Shown: in pieces, positions 53,475-63,420 of the stretch | Layout of the letters: each line of letters starts with the position of its first letter | Position numbering within the stretch: position 1 is the first letter of the stretch | Assembly: GCA_019649035.1 (NCBI GenBank) | Contig: BMAT01004542.1 | Coordinates: 19,254 to 83,253 of the forward strand | Reading direction: 5' to 3' | Length of the DNA: 64,000 nt | DNA from: Elysia marginata | Lineage: Eukaryota; Mollusca; Gastropoda; Plakobranchidae | Notes under the pieces: model-generated | What the model was told of the DNA's origin: nothing | Database searches by the model: none | What the model saw: only the letters and a program-made list of their open reading frames with translations | Position numbers and translations under genes: made by a program

Positions 53475-54113
53475 ATGGAAGAATCTTTATCATTGATAGA
53501 CTTGGTAATTGATGGAGGTCTTGCCACTATCATTATTGTGGTTATCCTTTTGTCTATTTTAGGGGCAAGTATGTTTATTTACTTTGAGAGGCTATTGGCA
53601 ATGAGAGAAGCAAATATAGACGAAGATTTTGTCTATAAAGTCAAAGACTATATCGCCATGGGTAAACTACGCGAAGCTAAATCTCTCTGTTCGGATAGTA
53701 GCGTCCCCATCGCGAGGCTTTTGGAAAAAGGAATTTCTAGAATTGGAAAATCTACAGACGAAATCACTAAAGCCATAGAAGGGGCAGGCGCACTAGAAAT
53801 ATATCGGCTGGAAAAAAATGTGAGCCTGATAGGAACCTTTGCAGGTGTAGCCCCTATGATAGGATTTTTAGGAACCGTAATAGGGATGATTATAGCGTTT
53901 CACGAGATGGCAAGTCAAGGAGGCCAAGCAGAAATTAATCTTTTAGCAACTGGTATTTATACTGCCATGACCACTACTGTGGCTGGACTCATTGTTGGTA
54001 TTATCTGTTCCTTAAGCTATAACCACTTGGTTATAACGACAGAAAATCTGCTCCATACTATGGAGGTCAGTATCATTTCTTTTATGGATACTCTAAACAA
54101 CCCCGAAGATTGA
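53475..54113 (+). CDS. exbB: ExbB/TolQ/MotA-type proton channel subunit
   Basis: The 212-residue protein has three membrane helices: an N-terminal one (LATIIIVVILLSILGASMFI), and two in SLIGTFAGVAPMIGFLGTVI and GIYTAMTTTVAGLIVGIIC. The motif GFLGTVIGMI matches ExbB/TolQ. With the ExbD-like product of the next gene, one base later, it should form the proton-driven motor that energises TonB-dependent transport or Tol-like envelope functions. Confidence 0.92.
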   Translation: MEESLSLIDLVIDGGLATIIIVVILLSILGASMFIYFERLLAMREANIDEDFVYKVKDYIAMGKLREAKSLCSDSSVPIARLLEKGISRIGKSTDEITKAIEGAGALEIYRLEKNVSLIGTFAGVAPMIGFLGTVIGMIIAFHEMASQGGQAEINLLATGIYTAMTTTVAGLIVGIICSLSYNHLVITTENLLHTMEVSIISFMDTLNNPED

Positions 54114-54114
54114 G

Positions 54115-54501
54115 ATGAAACTAAAATCTAGAAATAAAGTCAATACGAGTTTTAGCATGTCTTCTATGACGGATATTATTTTTCTTCTTCTTGTCTTCTT
54201 TCTTTTGACGGCAAGCACCCCCAATGCTTTGGACCTGCTCCTCCCAAAAGCTAAAGGAAAGACTACAGAAATTCAGAATATATCTGTCAGTATAGACAAA
54301 GATTACAGTCTATTTATAGAAGAAAAAAAAGTAGACTATAATGATTTTGAATCCGAGTTAAAAACTACTTTGAACGAGATTGAAAGTCCAACTATTATAT
54401 TAAGGGCTGAAGAAACTGTACCGATAGACAAGGTGGTATATGTAATGGATATTGCCAATCAAAATGACTACAAGATCATCCTTGCAGTCAGACCCAAATA
54501 G
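54115..54501 (+). CDS. exbD: ExbD/TolR-type protein
   Basis: The 128-residue protein has a single N-terminal helix with the functional Asp (MSSMTDIIFLLLVFFLLTAS) and a periplasmic domain ending IILAVRPK, typical for ExbD. It follows exbB by one base. ExbB/ExbD are expected to work with TonB, which is not in the window. Confidence 0.92.
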   Translation: MKLKSRNKVNTSFSMSSMTDIIFLLLVFFLLTASTPNALDLLLPKAKGKTTEIQNISVSIDKDYSLFIEEKKVDYNDFESELKTTLNEIESPTIILRAEETVPIDKVVYVMDIANQNDYKIILAVRPK

Positions 54502-54509
54502 TTGCATCG

Positions 54510-55715
54510 TTGAAGTATAAAAAAACTGTTGAGTGGTTATACAGTCGTTTGCCTGTTTATCAAAGGGATGGGGCATCTGCCATTTCACATAAGTTAGATC
54601 CTATTAAAAAGTTTTGCAGTTTTTTGGGTAATCCTCAGCAGAACTTTAAGTCCGTTCATGTAGCGGGAACCAATGGCAAAGGTTCCTCATGCCATATGTT
54701 GTCTTCAATTATGCAAGAGGCTGGTTACAAGGTAGGGCTATACACCTCACCTCACCTAAAAGATTTTAGAGAGCGGATAAGAATTAACGGAAAATGTATA
54801 TCTAAAAAAAATGTGTGCTGTTTTGTAGAGGAAAATTTAACATATATCTTGCAAGAAAAACTGTCTTTTTTTGAGCTTACAGTGGCCATGGCCTTTTATA
54901 CATTTTCCGAGAATAATGTAGATCTCGCTATTATAGAAACGGGTATGGGAGGGCGTCTAGACGCTACCAATATCATAAACCCGATAGCGTCTCTGATAAC
55001 CAACATAGGAATGGATCACACCCATATTTTAGGTAATACCTTACAAAAAATAGCCTATGAAAAAGCCGGTATCATAAAACCGCATACTCCAGTTGTCATC
55101 AGTGAAGTGCAACAAGAGACAATAGGTGTTTTCGAAGCTAATGCCAAAGAAAAAAACGCGCCTCTCTACAAAGGGAGACCACATAGTTACTCAACGGACC
55201 TGAGGGGGGGGTACCAGCAGGAAAATATCGCTGGTGTTATAAGTTTACTCAAAGTTATCAATACCAGATTTCATATAGAAGGAAGGCATATTCAAAAAGG
55301 ACTTCTTAATACTGTAAAAAACACGGGATTAAAAGGAAGATGGCAAACGCTAAAAAATACCCCCAAAGTAATAATAGATATAGCCCATAATGTAGAGGGA
55401 TTCAAATGCATTCTAAAGCAAATCTCCCAAGATAATTACAACACGCTACACTTCGTATTAGGCTTTGTGGAGGATAAAAATTACGAATCCATCTTGGAAA
55501 GATTACCCAAAGAAGCTGTATACTACTTCTGTAGACCTAACATCTTAAGAGGCCTGGACTCTAAATTACTAAAGACCAAAGCAAAGGAATATCAAATATA
55601 TGGAGCGCATTATGAAACCGTGAAGTGCGCATACAAAACCGCTGTCAAAAAAGCCAAAAAGAATGATTTAATAGTAATATGTGGGAGTAATTTTGTTGTT
55701 GCAGATATTCTGTAA
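54510..55715 (+). CDS. folC: folylpolyglutamate/dihydrofolate synthase
   Basis: FolC adds glutamate to dihydropteroate and tetrahydrofolate. The 401-residue Mur-ligase-type enzyme has HVAGTNGKGSSCHML (P-loop), YTSPHLKDFRERIRING, IIETGMGGRLDATNII and NIGMDHTHILGNTLQKIAYE. It starts at TTG 8 bases after exbD. An 8-G run (55204-55211) lies inside the gene. Confidence 0.94.
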   Translation: MKYKKTVEWLYSRLPVYQRDGASAISHKLDPIKKFCSFLGNPQQNFKSVHVAGTNGKGSSCHMLSSIMQEAGYKVGLYTSPHLKDFRERIRINGKCISKKNVCCFVEENLTYILQEKLSFFELTVAMAFYTFSENNVDLAIIETGMGGRLDATNIINPIASLITNIGMDHTHILGNTLQKIAYEKAGIIKPHTPVVISEVQQETIGVFEANAKEKNAPLYKGRPHSYSTDLRGGYQQENIAGVISLLKVINTRFHIEGRHIQKGLLNTVKNTGLKGRWQTLKNTPKVIIDIAHNVEGFKCILKQISQDNYNTLHFVLGFVEDKNYESILERLPKEAVYYFCRPNILRGLDSKLLKTKAKEYQIYGAHYETVKCAYKTAVKKAKKNDLIVICGSNFVVADIL

Positions 55716-55887
55716 AGGTTCTAGAAAGGTGTCTTTTAAATATTTTCCAAATTATGGGGTCTAAATTCTCTTTCCTGTAGTCTAGTTCCCCATCTAAACT
55801 CACATTCCTCCAAATGGAATATAAATTTTTAGAAATAGTTAACCTGTACAATGGTCTCAATATATCTTATTTATTCCCCATAAATTT

Positions 55888-56754
55888 CTAAAGAATATGT
55901 TTTTTTGCCTTATATGAAGACCTCACAAGTGCACCACTTTCTACATGTCTAAATCCCATTTCCTTACCAATGGTTTCGTATATTTTGAATTGCTTTGGAG
56001 TAATAAAAGCCTCCACAGGCAAGTGATTTTTTGACGGTTGTAGGTATTGCCCCAGCGTAACTACATCTACATCCGATAATCTGAGATCTTCTAGCGTTTT
56101 TATCACCTCATCTTCCCTTTCGCCCAATCCCAACATAATACCAGATTTCGTACGATTTGTCCCACTCTTTTTTAGGTATTTCAATACTTGTAAGCTTCTT
56201 TCATATCGCGCTTGAATACGCACTGCTCTGGTAAGTCTTTTTACAGTCTCCATGTTGTGAGATACTACCTCCGGTGATACTTTTATGATCCTGTCTATAT
56301 GTTTTTCAACACCTTGAAAGTCGGGAATGAGTGTCTCTAAAGTTGTTTGAGGGTTCATCCGCCTCACTGCTAAAACAGTCTCCGCCCAAATGATAGAACC
56401 CATATCTTTCAAATCATCTCTATCTACAGAGGTGAGTACGGCGTGCTTTATTCCCATAATTTTTATCGACCGCGCTACTTTTTCGGGTTCTTCCCAATCA
56501 ATAGCTTCGGGGCGTCCTGTTTTAACGCCACAAAATCCGCAAGACCTTGTGCATATATTACCTAATATCATAAATGTAGCCGTGCCCTCTCCCCAGCACT
56601 CTCCCATATTGGGACAGCTTCCAGAGGTACAGATAGTATGCAACTTGTACTTGTCTACCAATCCCCTCAGTTGGGTGTATTTTTTCCCTGTAGGGAGCTT
56701 TACTCTTACCCAGTTTGGCTTTCTATTCTTTTCTTTTGAAGCTATTTTTTCCAT
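55888..56754 (-). CDS. lipA: lipoyl synthase
   Basis: LipA inserts two sulfur atoms into octanoyl groups on lipoate-dependent enzymes. The 288-residue protein has the auxiliary cluster motif CTSGSCPNMGECW, the radical-SAM motif CTRSCGFC, and VSHNMETVKRLTRAVRIQAR. Length is normal. It is divergent from the metallo-hydrolase gene. Confidence 0.96.
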   Translation of the reverse strand: MEKIASKEKNRKPNWVRVKLPTGKKYTQLRGLVDKYKLHTICTSGSCPNMGECWGEGTATFMILGNICTRSCGFCGVKTGRPEAIDWEEPEKVARSIKIMGIKHAVLTSVDRDDLKDMGSIIWAETVLAVRRMNPQTTLETLIPDFQGVEKHIDRIIKVSPEVVSHNMETVKRLTRAVRIQARYERSLQVLKYLKKSGTNRTKSGIMLGLGEREDEVIKTLEDLRLSDVDVVTLGQYLQPSKNHLPVEAFITPKQFKIYETIGKEMGFRHVESGALVRSSYKAKKHIL

Positions 56755-56872
56755 AAGTATATTTAGAGAAAAGAAAATTTATTCCAGTGCAATATTAATC
56801 TTTACTTTCGTAATATATAAAACATAGTATCCTCATTCAAAGTAATTATTCAAATGGTTTCTCATGTTTATT

Positions 56873-56880
56873 TAAATTTG
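56873..56880 (+). promoter_or_regulatory. putative -7 box directly before the metallo-hydrolase gene
   Basis: TAAATTTG ends 5 bases before the ATG at 56886, so the transcript could begin at the start codon, as suggested for uvrA. Confidence 0.4.
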
Positions 56881-56885
56881 CGAAT

Positions 56886-57656
56886 ATGCCATCTATCAAA
56901 ATAAAATTTCTCGGTACGGGCACCTCTCAGGGGGTGCCCATTATCGGTTTGAAAGACCCTGTTTGTATGAGTAAAAACCCCAAAGACAAGAGGATGAGGG
57001 CTTCTATTCTAATCCAGTGGGATGGGTATAATTTTGTAGTAGACTGTGGGCCGGACTTTAGGCAACAGATCCTAAATGCAGGTGTCCAAAGGCTAGACGG
57101 CATCTTATTTACTCATGAACACGCAGACCATACAGCTGGGCTAGATGACATACGCCCCTTTTCTAATATCTATGGAGCCTTGCCGATTTATGCTCACAAA
57201 AGGGTAATTGATAATCTAAAAAAGCGATTTTTTTACATTTTTGATAAAAATTATAACTATCCAGGTGCGCCCAAAGTGGCGGTTAGAGAAATTTGTGAAA
57301 CGCCTTTTATCATAGGCAATAAGACCATTACTCCGATCAGAGTAACGCATGGCAAACTGCCCATATTTGGATACAGGATAGAGAATTTTGCCTATATAAC
57401 AGATGCAAAATATATAGATGAAAGTGAACTGAAAAAGTTAAAAAACTTGGATGTTTTGGTCGTCAATACCCTGAGAATTACACCTCATGAGACGCATTTT
57501 AACTTAGATGAAGCACTTCGTTTTATAGAAAAAGTGCAACCTAAACAAACCTACCTGACACACATCAGCCACCTTCTCGGTTTACACAATGAGGTTGAAA
57601 AAAAACTCCCAAATCATATCAAACCTGCCTACGACACTTTGGAAGTGCAGTGCTAA
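56886..57656 (+). CDS. MBL-fold metallo-hydrolase (PhnP/RNase Z-like)
   Basis: The 256-residue protein has the metallo-beta-lactamase motifs: FLGTGTSQGVPIIGLKDPVC, VVDCGPDFRQQILNAGV, THEHADHTAGLDDIRPF (metal-binding His and Asp), VTHGKLPIFGYRI, AYITDAKYI and LTHISHLLGLHNEVE. It resembles PhnP-type phosphodiesterases. The substrate is unknown. It is convergent with bioA, 11 bases away. Confidence 0.87.
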   Translation: MPSIKIKFLGTGTSQGVPIIGLKDPVCMSKNPKDKRMRASILIQWDGYNFVVDCGPDFRQQILNAGVQRLDGILFTHEHADHTAGLDDIRPFSNIYGALPIYAHKRVIDNLKKRFFYIFDKNYNYPGAPKVAVREICETPFIIGNKTITPIRVTHGKLPIFGYRIENFAYITDAKYIDESELKKLKNLDVLVVNTLRITPHETHFNLDEALRFIEKVQPKQTYLTHISHLLGLHNEVEKKLPNHIKPAYDTLEVQC

Positions 57657-57667
57657 AGAAAGTAAAA

Positions 57668-58930
57668 TCAAAGTCCACAAACTTCTATAATGGTACTATA
57701 AACTTTTTCGAGTTCTTGCTTTTGAGAGATATAGGGAGGATGCACATAAATGGTATTGCCAAGAGGTCTTAAAAACACTCCTTTTTTTAGAAATTGTAAG
57801 TACAGTTCGTTCCTCCTACTTCCATAACGTTGAAAATCTTCGTACAATTCAAAAGCGACAACAACACCACAAACCCTCCCATTTTTAACTTTCTTTGAGT
57901 TTTTGATAGCACTTATAAACGCGCTATTAAGCTTGTTTATAGCCTTTCTATTTTGTATAATCTCATCGGAAAGTAATAGTTCTATACCCGCTAAAGCGAC
58001 ACTACAGGCGAGGGGGTTTGCCGTATAAGTATGCCCATGAAAAAATCCCTTGCTAATATCATCACTGTAAAACGCTTCAAATATTTGTGAAGTGCAAGTT
58101 GTGATAGCCATAGGCAAAAGCCCCGCCGTCAAAGCCTTTGACAAGCAAATTATATCAGCTTGCACAGGTATCTGATCCGAAGCAAAATTGCTCCCCGTTT
58201 TACCAAAACCTGTCATCACCTCATCTGCAATTGCTAGAATATTCATCTGCCTGCAAAGTTTTAAAAGCGCAGAAAGCCCATCTTTATCATAACATTTCAT
58301 TCCTGCGGCACCCTGAAGTAAAGGTTCGTATATAAACCCCGCTACTCTCTTTTTAGAAATAATTTTTTTAAAGACCCGCAACACATCTTCATTATTTTCT
58401 CCGTTCGGTAATGCCACCCGTTCAACATCAATAAAGAGTTCTTCAAAAGGGCCATTATAAACTGACAAACCCGATGTAGACATCGCCCCAAAGGTATCCC
58501 CGTGAAACCCGTTCTCAAAGGCAATAAATGTCGTTTTTTTCTCCCCTTTGTTAAAATGGAACTGTAAAGCCATTTTCAGAGCCACCTCCACCGCTGTAGA
58601 ACCATTATCAGAAAAAAATATTTTTTTTTGATTACTTGGTAGTATTGTAATTAGTTTTTCAGAAAGCTCAATAGCTGGAGGATGCGTCAACCCAGAAAAC
58701 ACGATCTGGTCTAACTGTGCCACCTGCCGTTTCACACGCGCCACAATATGAGGATGACAATGACCATAGACAGAGGTGTACCAAGAGGCGATGCCATCAA
58801 AATAGGCTTTACGATTTTCGTCATAGAGATAGCTTCCCTTTGCGCACTTTATCACAACATTTTGCAGTGCAGTTTTATGTTGCGTGAGGGGATGCCAAAT
58901 ATATTTTTTATCTCTTTCTGTATGACTCAT
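57668..58930 (-). CDS. bioA: adenosylmethionine-8-amino-7-oxononanoate aminotransferase
   Basis: BioA converts KAPA to DAPA with SAM as amino donor in biotin synthesis. The 420-residue PLP enzyme has YIWHPLTQHKTAL, IASWYTSVYGHCHPHIVARV, AIADEVMTGFGKTGSNFA and the PLP lysine in IICLSKALTAGLLPMAIT. It overlaps bioD by 4 bases; bioF-bioD-bioA form one operon. Confidence 0.95.
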   Translation of the reverse strand: MSHTERDKKYIWHPLTQHKTALQNVVIKCAKGSYLYDENRKAYFDGIASWYTSVYGHCHPHIVARVKRQVAQLDQIVFSGLTHPPAIELSEKLITILPSNQKKIFFSDNGSTAVEVALKMALQFHFNKGEKKTTFIAFENGFHGDTFGAMSTSGLSVYNGPFEELFIDVERVALPNGENNEDVLRVFKKIISKKRVAGFIYEPLLQGAAGMKCYDKDGLSALLKLCRQMNILAIADEVMTGFGKTGSNFASDQIPVQADIICLSKALTAGLLPMAITTCTSQIFEAFYSDDISKGFFHGHTYTANPLACSVALAGIELLLSDEIIQNRKAINKLNSAFISAIKNSKKVKNGRVCGVVVAFELYEDFQRYGSRRNELYLQFLKKGVFLRPLGNTIYVHPPYISQKQELEKVYSTIIEVCGL

Positions 58931-59547
58931 AACTTCTCAATAGCACTCCTAAACCGATTGGCGTACTTTAAAATAATTTGCTTATCAAAATATTTTTCTT
59001 CCCCAATCCTCCCGATAACAGGCACTTTGGCATAAGTGTTTACAATTTGCTCTGTCTCTATATTTTCCTCACCGCTAAAGATGATTCCCGTAATAGACAG
59101 GTTAGAAGACTTCAATTTTTCAATAGTCAAAAGTGTGTGATTGATACTCCCCAAATAATGCCTTGAAACCACCACCACCTTATAATCAGGTTTTATCAAA
59201 TCTAAAATAGTATGGGTCTCATTTAGGGGGACTAAAAGTCCCCCCGCTCCCTCTACGATTAGGTGATTGGTCGTAGCGGGTTCTTTGATCCTATTTATAT
59301 TGATATGTATGCTGTCTATCTTTGCAGAAGCGTGTGGACTCAAAGGGGTATTTAAGGCGTAGGCATTGGGATGTATTTTTACAGGGAAGTTGACAAGTTG
59401 TTTGACCTTGTAACTGTCAGAATTTTCCAAATCTCCCGACTGTATAGGTTTCCAATAGTCTGCCCTGAGTACTTCCAAAAATATAGCAGAGGCTATTGTT
59501 TTGCCTACTTCGGTAGAAATACCTGTTATGAATATCTTCTTGTTCAT
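58927..59547 (-). CDS. bioD: dethiobiotin synthetase
   Basis: BioD closes the ureido ring using CO2 and ATP to make dethiobiotin. The 206-residue protein has a P-loop (FITGISTEVGKTIASAIF), YWKPIQSGDLENSD and LIVEGAGGLLVPLNET. It overlaps both bioF and bioA by 4 bases. Confidence 0.95.
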   Translation of the reverse strand: MNKKIFITGISTEVGKTIASAIFLEVLRADYWKPIQSGDLENSDSYKVKQLVNFPVKIHPNAYALNTPLSPHASAKIDSIHININRIKEPATTNHLIVEGAGGLLVPLNETHTILDLIKPDYKVVVVSRHYLGSINHTLLTIEKLKSSNLSITGIIFSGEENIETEQIVNTYAKVPVIGRIGEEKYFDKQIILKYANRFRSAIEKL

Positions 59548-60668
59548 AGTTGAGATAATTCTTTTTTTAAGGCTTTTAAAACCCCCTTGATATTTTCTTC
59601 CGTATTAAAGCTATGTATACAAAACCGGAGGCGCTCCAAACCCTCCGGAACAGTTGGAGACAGTACTGGTCTGACATCATATTCATAAGACTGAAGCTTT
59701 ACGGCAATATCTTTTGCACGCGTGTTGCCTGATATGATACAACTCTGTATGGCTGAATCAGAACGGACAAATAGAGATTTCAAACCAAAATGCCTTATCC
59801 CTTTTTTAAATAACACTATATTTTTTCTCAGTGTCTCTGCCTCAAGATTTGTTTCTAAATAATTGTGAATCACCCTAATCGTAGCGAGGTTATGCGGTGG
59901 CAAAGCTGTGGTATAGATAAAACTCTTGGCAAAATTAATTAAAAATAATTTCAATAGAGAGGACCCCAAAATCACTGCCCCATGGCATCCCAAAGCCTTC
60001 CCAAAGGTTACTACTCTGGCAAATACTTCTTTTTCTAGTCCCTTTCTGGCTATCAAGCCTTTACCAAAAACCCCTGTTGCATGAGCCTCATCTATTATGA
60101 GATAAATCTGATTTTCCCTACAAAAAGAGACAAGAAAATCTAAATCAGGTCCGTCTCCGTCCATAGAAAATATACTTTCTGTAAACAGGTATTTGGTAGC
60201 CTGTTTTGGCAATCTAGCAAGTTGCTTTTTGAGGTGGTCATTATCTAAATGTTTGAACTTATAAGACTTCGCATTTGAAAGGGTAATGCCCTCTCTTATA
60301 GAAGCGTGTACCAACTCATCAAACAACACAATATCACCCCTTCTAAAGAGGGAAGAAAGCCCTGTATTTGCATTATAACCCGAATTAAAAAGTAGTGCCA
60401 CATCCGACCTATAAAATGCAGATAAATAGCCCTCTAAATCTTCGGATGACTGAGAATTACCTGTTAAAAGTCTGGACCCGGTACTCCCATTTCTGTGCAA
60501 ATCGCCGTGAGATAGAGAGGCTATTTCTTGAGAAAAATCTTTCTTGGACAAACCTAAATAGTCATTAGAACTAAAATCAACCTCAAATGAGTCCAACTTT
60601 AGACTTCTAAAGGAATTTGATTCTTGTCGCTTTTCCAAGAGATTCAACAAATTTTTGGGGAACTCCAT
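59544..60668 (-). CDS. bioF: 8-amino-7-oxononanoate synthase
   Basis: BioF condenses pimeloyl thioester with alanine to give KAPA. The 374-residue PLP enzyme has VDFSSNDYLGLSKK, LHRNGSTGSRLLTGNS, IIDEAHATGVFGKG and the PLP lysine in VVTFGKALGCHGAVI. It is the first gene of bioFDA; bioB and bioC are not in the window. No BirA-type operator was recognised in the 197-base upstream gap. Confidence 0.94.
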   Translation of the reverse strand: MEFPKNLLNLLEKRQESNSFRSLKLDSFEVDFSSNDYLGLSKKDFSQEIASLSHGDLHRNGSTGSRLLTGNSQSSEDLEGYLSAFYRSDVALLFNSGYNANTGLSSLFRRGDIVLFDELVHASIREGITLSNAKSYKFKHLDNDHLKKQLARLPKQATKYLFTESIFSMDGDGPDLDFLVSFCRENQIYLIIDEAHATGVFGKGLIARKGLEKEVFARVVTFGKALGCHGAVILGSSLLKLFLINFAKSFIYTTALPPHNLATIRVIHNYLETNLEAETLRKNIVLFKKGIRHFGLKSLFVRSDSAIQSCIISGNTRAKDIAVKLQSYEYDVRPVLSPTVPEGLERLRFCIHSFNTEENIKGVLKALKKELSQL

Positions 60669-60865
60669 TTAGTTACTTATGTATTTTTTGAAATAATATA
60701 ATATGCCTAAACTTTGGTATGCAAATATGGTCAAGGTTTTTTATTATAGCCTACAATTTTGAAGTTAAAAACCTCACGATAGTGTAAAATAAAATACACG
60801 CAATGCGTAGATTTGGCGGGGGGGAATGACAACTTGCATCTGGTGAAGCAAGCAAAACGAATAAA

Positions 60866-61357
60866 ATGAGGGCAATAAAAATTTTCTTAACGGGCGGTAC
60901 TTTTGATAAGGAGTACAATGAGATCGATGGCACACTCTTTTTTAAAGATACGCACCTTCCAGAGATGCTTAGTCTTGGGCGGAATCGGGTTCCAGTAGAA
61001 ATACGCACCTTGATGATGGTAGACAGTTTGGAGATGACCCAAGCGGACCGAGTATCCATCGCCAAAAATGTTGTCAAAGCAAAAGAAGATAAAATAATTA
61101 TCACACACGGTACGGACGCTATGGTAAAGACTGCGCAACTGCTTGCCAGGGAAGTCAAAGATAAGACCATTGTCCTAGTCGGTGCAATGATTCCATATAA
61201 ATTTGGAAGTTCCGATGGCCTTTTCAATTTTGGGGCGGCTCTTGCCTTTTCTCAAACCCTGCCAACAGGGGTTTATATCGCTATGAATGGACAATACTTT
61301 ACCCATGATAACTGTCGTAAAAATACTAAGACAGGCTATTTTGAAACGCTGAGGTGA
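60866..61357 (+). CDS. short, single-domain asparaginase-like protein
   Basis: The 163-residue protein matches only the N-terminal domain of type I/II L-asparaginases: IKIFLTGGTFDKEYNE (nucleophile Thr), IIITHGTDAMVKTAQLL (second catalytic Thr-Asp pair), and TIVLVGAMIPYKFGSSDG. The end YFETLR is a clean stop, with no C-terminal domain after it. Short asparaginase-domain proteins of this size occur in Bacteroidota, so it is likely a natural form rather than a truncation; whether it hydrolyses asparagine is unknown. A 7-G run (60818-60824) lies upstream. Confidence 0.82.
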   Translation: MRAIKIFLTGGTFDKEYNEIDGTLFFKDTHLPEMLSLGRNRVPVEIRTLMMVDSLEMTQADRVSIAKNVVKAKEDKIIITHGTDAMVKTAQLLAREVKDKTIVLVGAMIPYKFGSSDGLFNFGAALAFSQTLPTGVYIAMNGQYFTHDNCRKNTKTGYFETLR

Positions 61358-61436
61358 AACCAATTTCAATTGGATTAAATATTTTCCCTCCTACTTATCG
61401 CAATTAATTGAACTTAAACTTGTTTAAAAGTTTCCC

Positions 61437-61467
61437 TTGATAGATTATGTTGATATGGTTAAGTTCG
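61437..61467 (+). promoter_or_regulatory. Bacteroidota-type promoter of atpDC
   Basis: TTG at 61437-61439, a 20-base spacer and TAAGTTCG at 61460-61467 fit the TTG-N19/21-TAnnTTCG pattern about 25 bases before the atpD start. Confidence 0.55.
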
Positions 61468-61492
61468 CAACGGTTTAATTCCAAAAAAATAG

Positions 61493-63013
<1,521 letters not shown>

Positions 63014-63043
63014 ACCCCAAGGTCTTGGAACTAATTTTCTTTT

Positions 63044-63322
63044 ATGAATGTAGAAATCATAACTCCTGAGGCTTTAGTTTATAGTGGAGAGTCAACGCTT
63101 GTTACGCTTCCCGGAGCTTCTGGGACATTTCAAATTCTTAGAGACCATGCGCCTATCGTATCTGATTTGCAAAAGGGTAGGCTTTCTATAAAAGGGCATT
63201 TCAATATAACAGATGCCACCAAAAGATTTTTTACAAATGCCTCTCAATCTCAATTAGACTTGGACATAGACTCAGGCACAGTAGAAGTCTCCGACAATAA
63301 AATTGTAATCTTGGTAGATTAA
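63044..63322 (+). CDS. atpC: F1 ATP synthase subunit epsilon, short form
   Basis: The 92-residue protein has the epsilon beta-sandwich (NVEIITPEALVYSGEST, LPGASGTFQILRDHAPIVS) but lacks the C-terminal helical domain that inhibits ATP hydrolysis in longer versions. Short epsilon subunits are normal in Bacteroidota. It follows atpD by 30 bases. Confidence 0.94.
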   Translation: MNVEIITPEALVYSGESTLVTLPGASGTFQILRDHAPIVSDLQKGRLSIKGHFNITDATKRFFTNASQSQLDLDIDSGTVEVSDNKIVILVD

Positions 63323-63355
63323 ATCTACTTGAAATATTCTTATCTCAGATTCCCT

Positions 63356-63385
63356 CCTTTGGCAATGCGCTTTGCTGTGCTAAGG
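63356..63385. terminator. structured gap between convergent atpC and the EamA gene
   Basis: CCTT-T-GGCA can pair with TGCTAAGG across a 13-base loop, forming a bulged hairpin in the only GC-richer part of the 98-base convergent gap. It may end transcripts from one or both sides; no strong U-run is present. Confidence 0.3.
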
Positions 63386-63420
63386 TTTGTGGGTGCTGGT
63401 TTTAAAATTATGCAAAGGTC

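Noticed and set aside
60751-61227. A 158-codon minus-strand frame opposite the asparaginase gene
   Set aside because: It is antisense to conserved asparaginase motifs, Ser/Leu-rich and without family similarity.
63330-63420. Structured, GC-richer gap tested as a small SRP RNA or tRNA
   Set aside because: The conserved SRP core (GGAAG/AGCAG region) and tRNA T-loop are absent; only a bulged hairpin remains.
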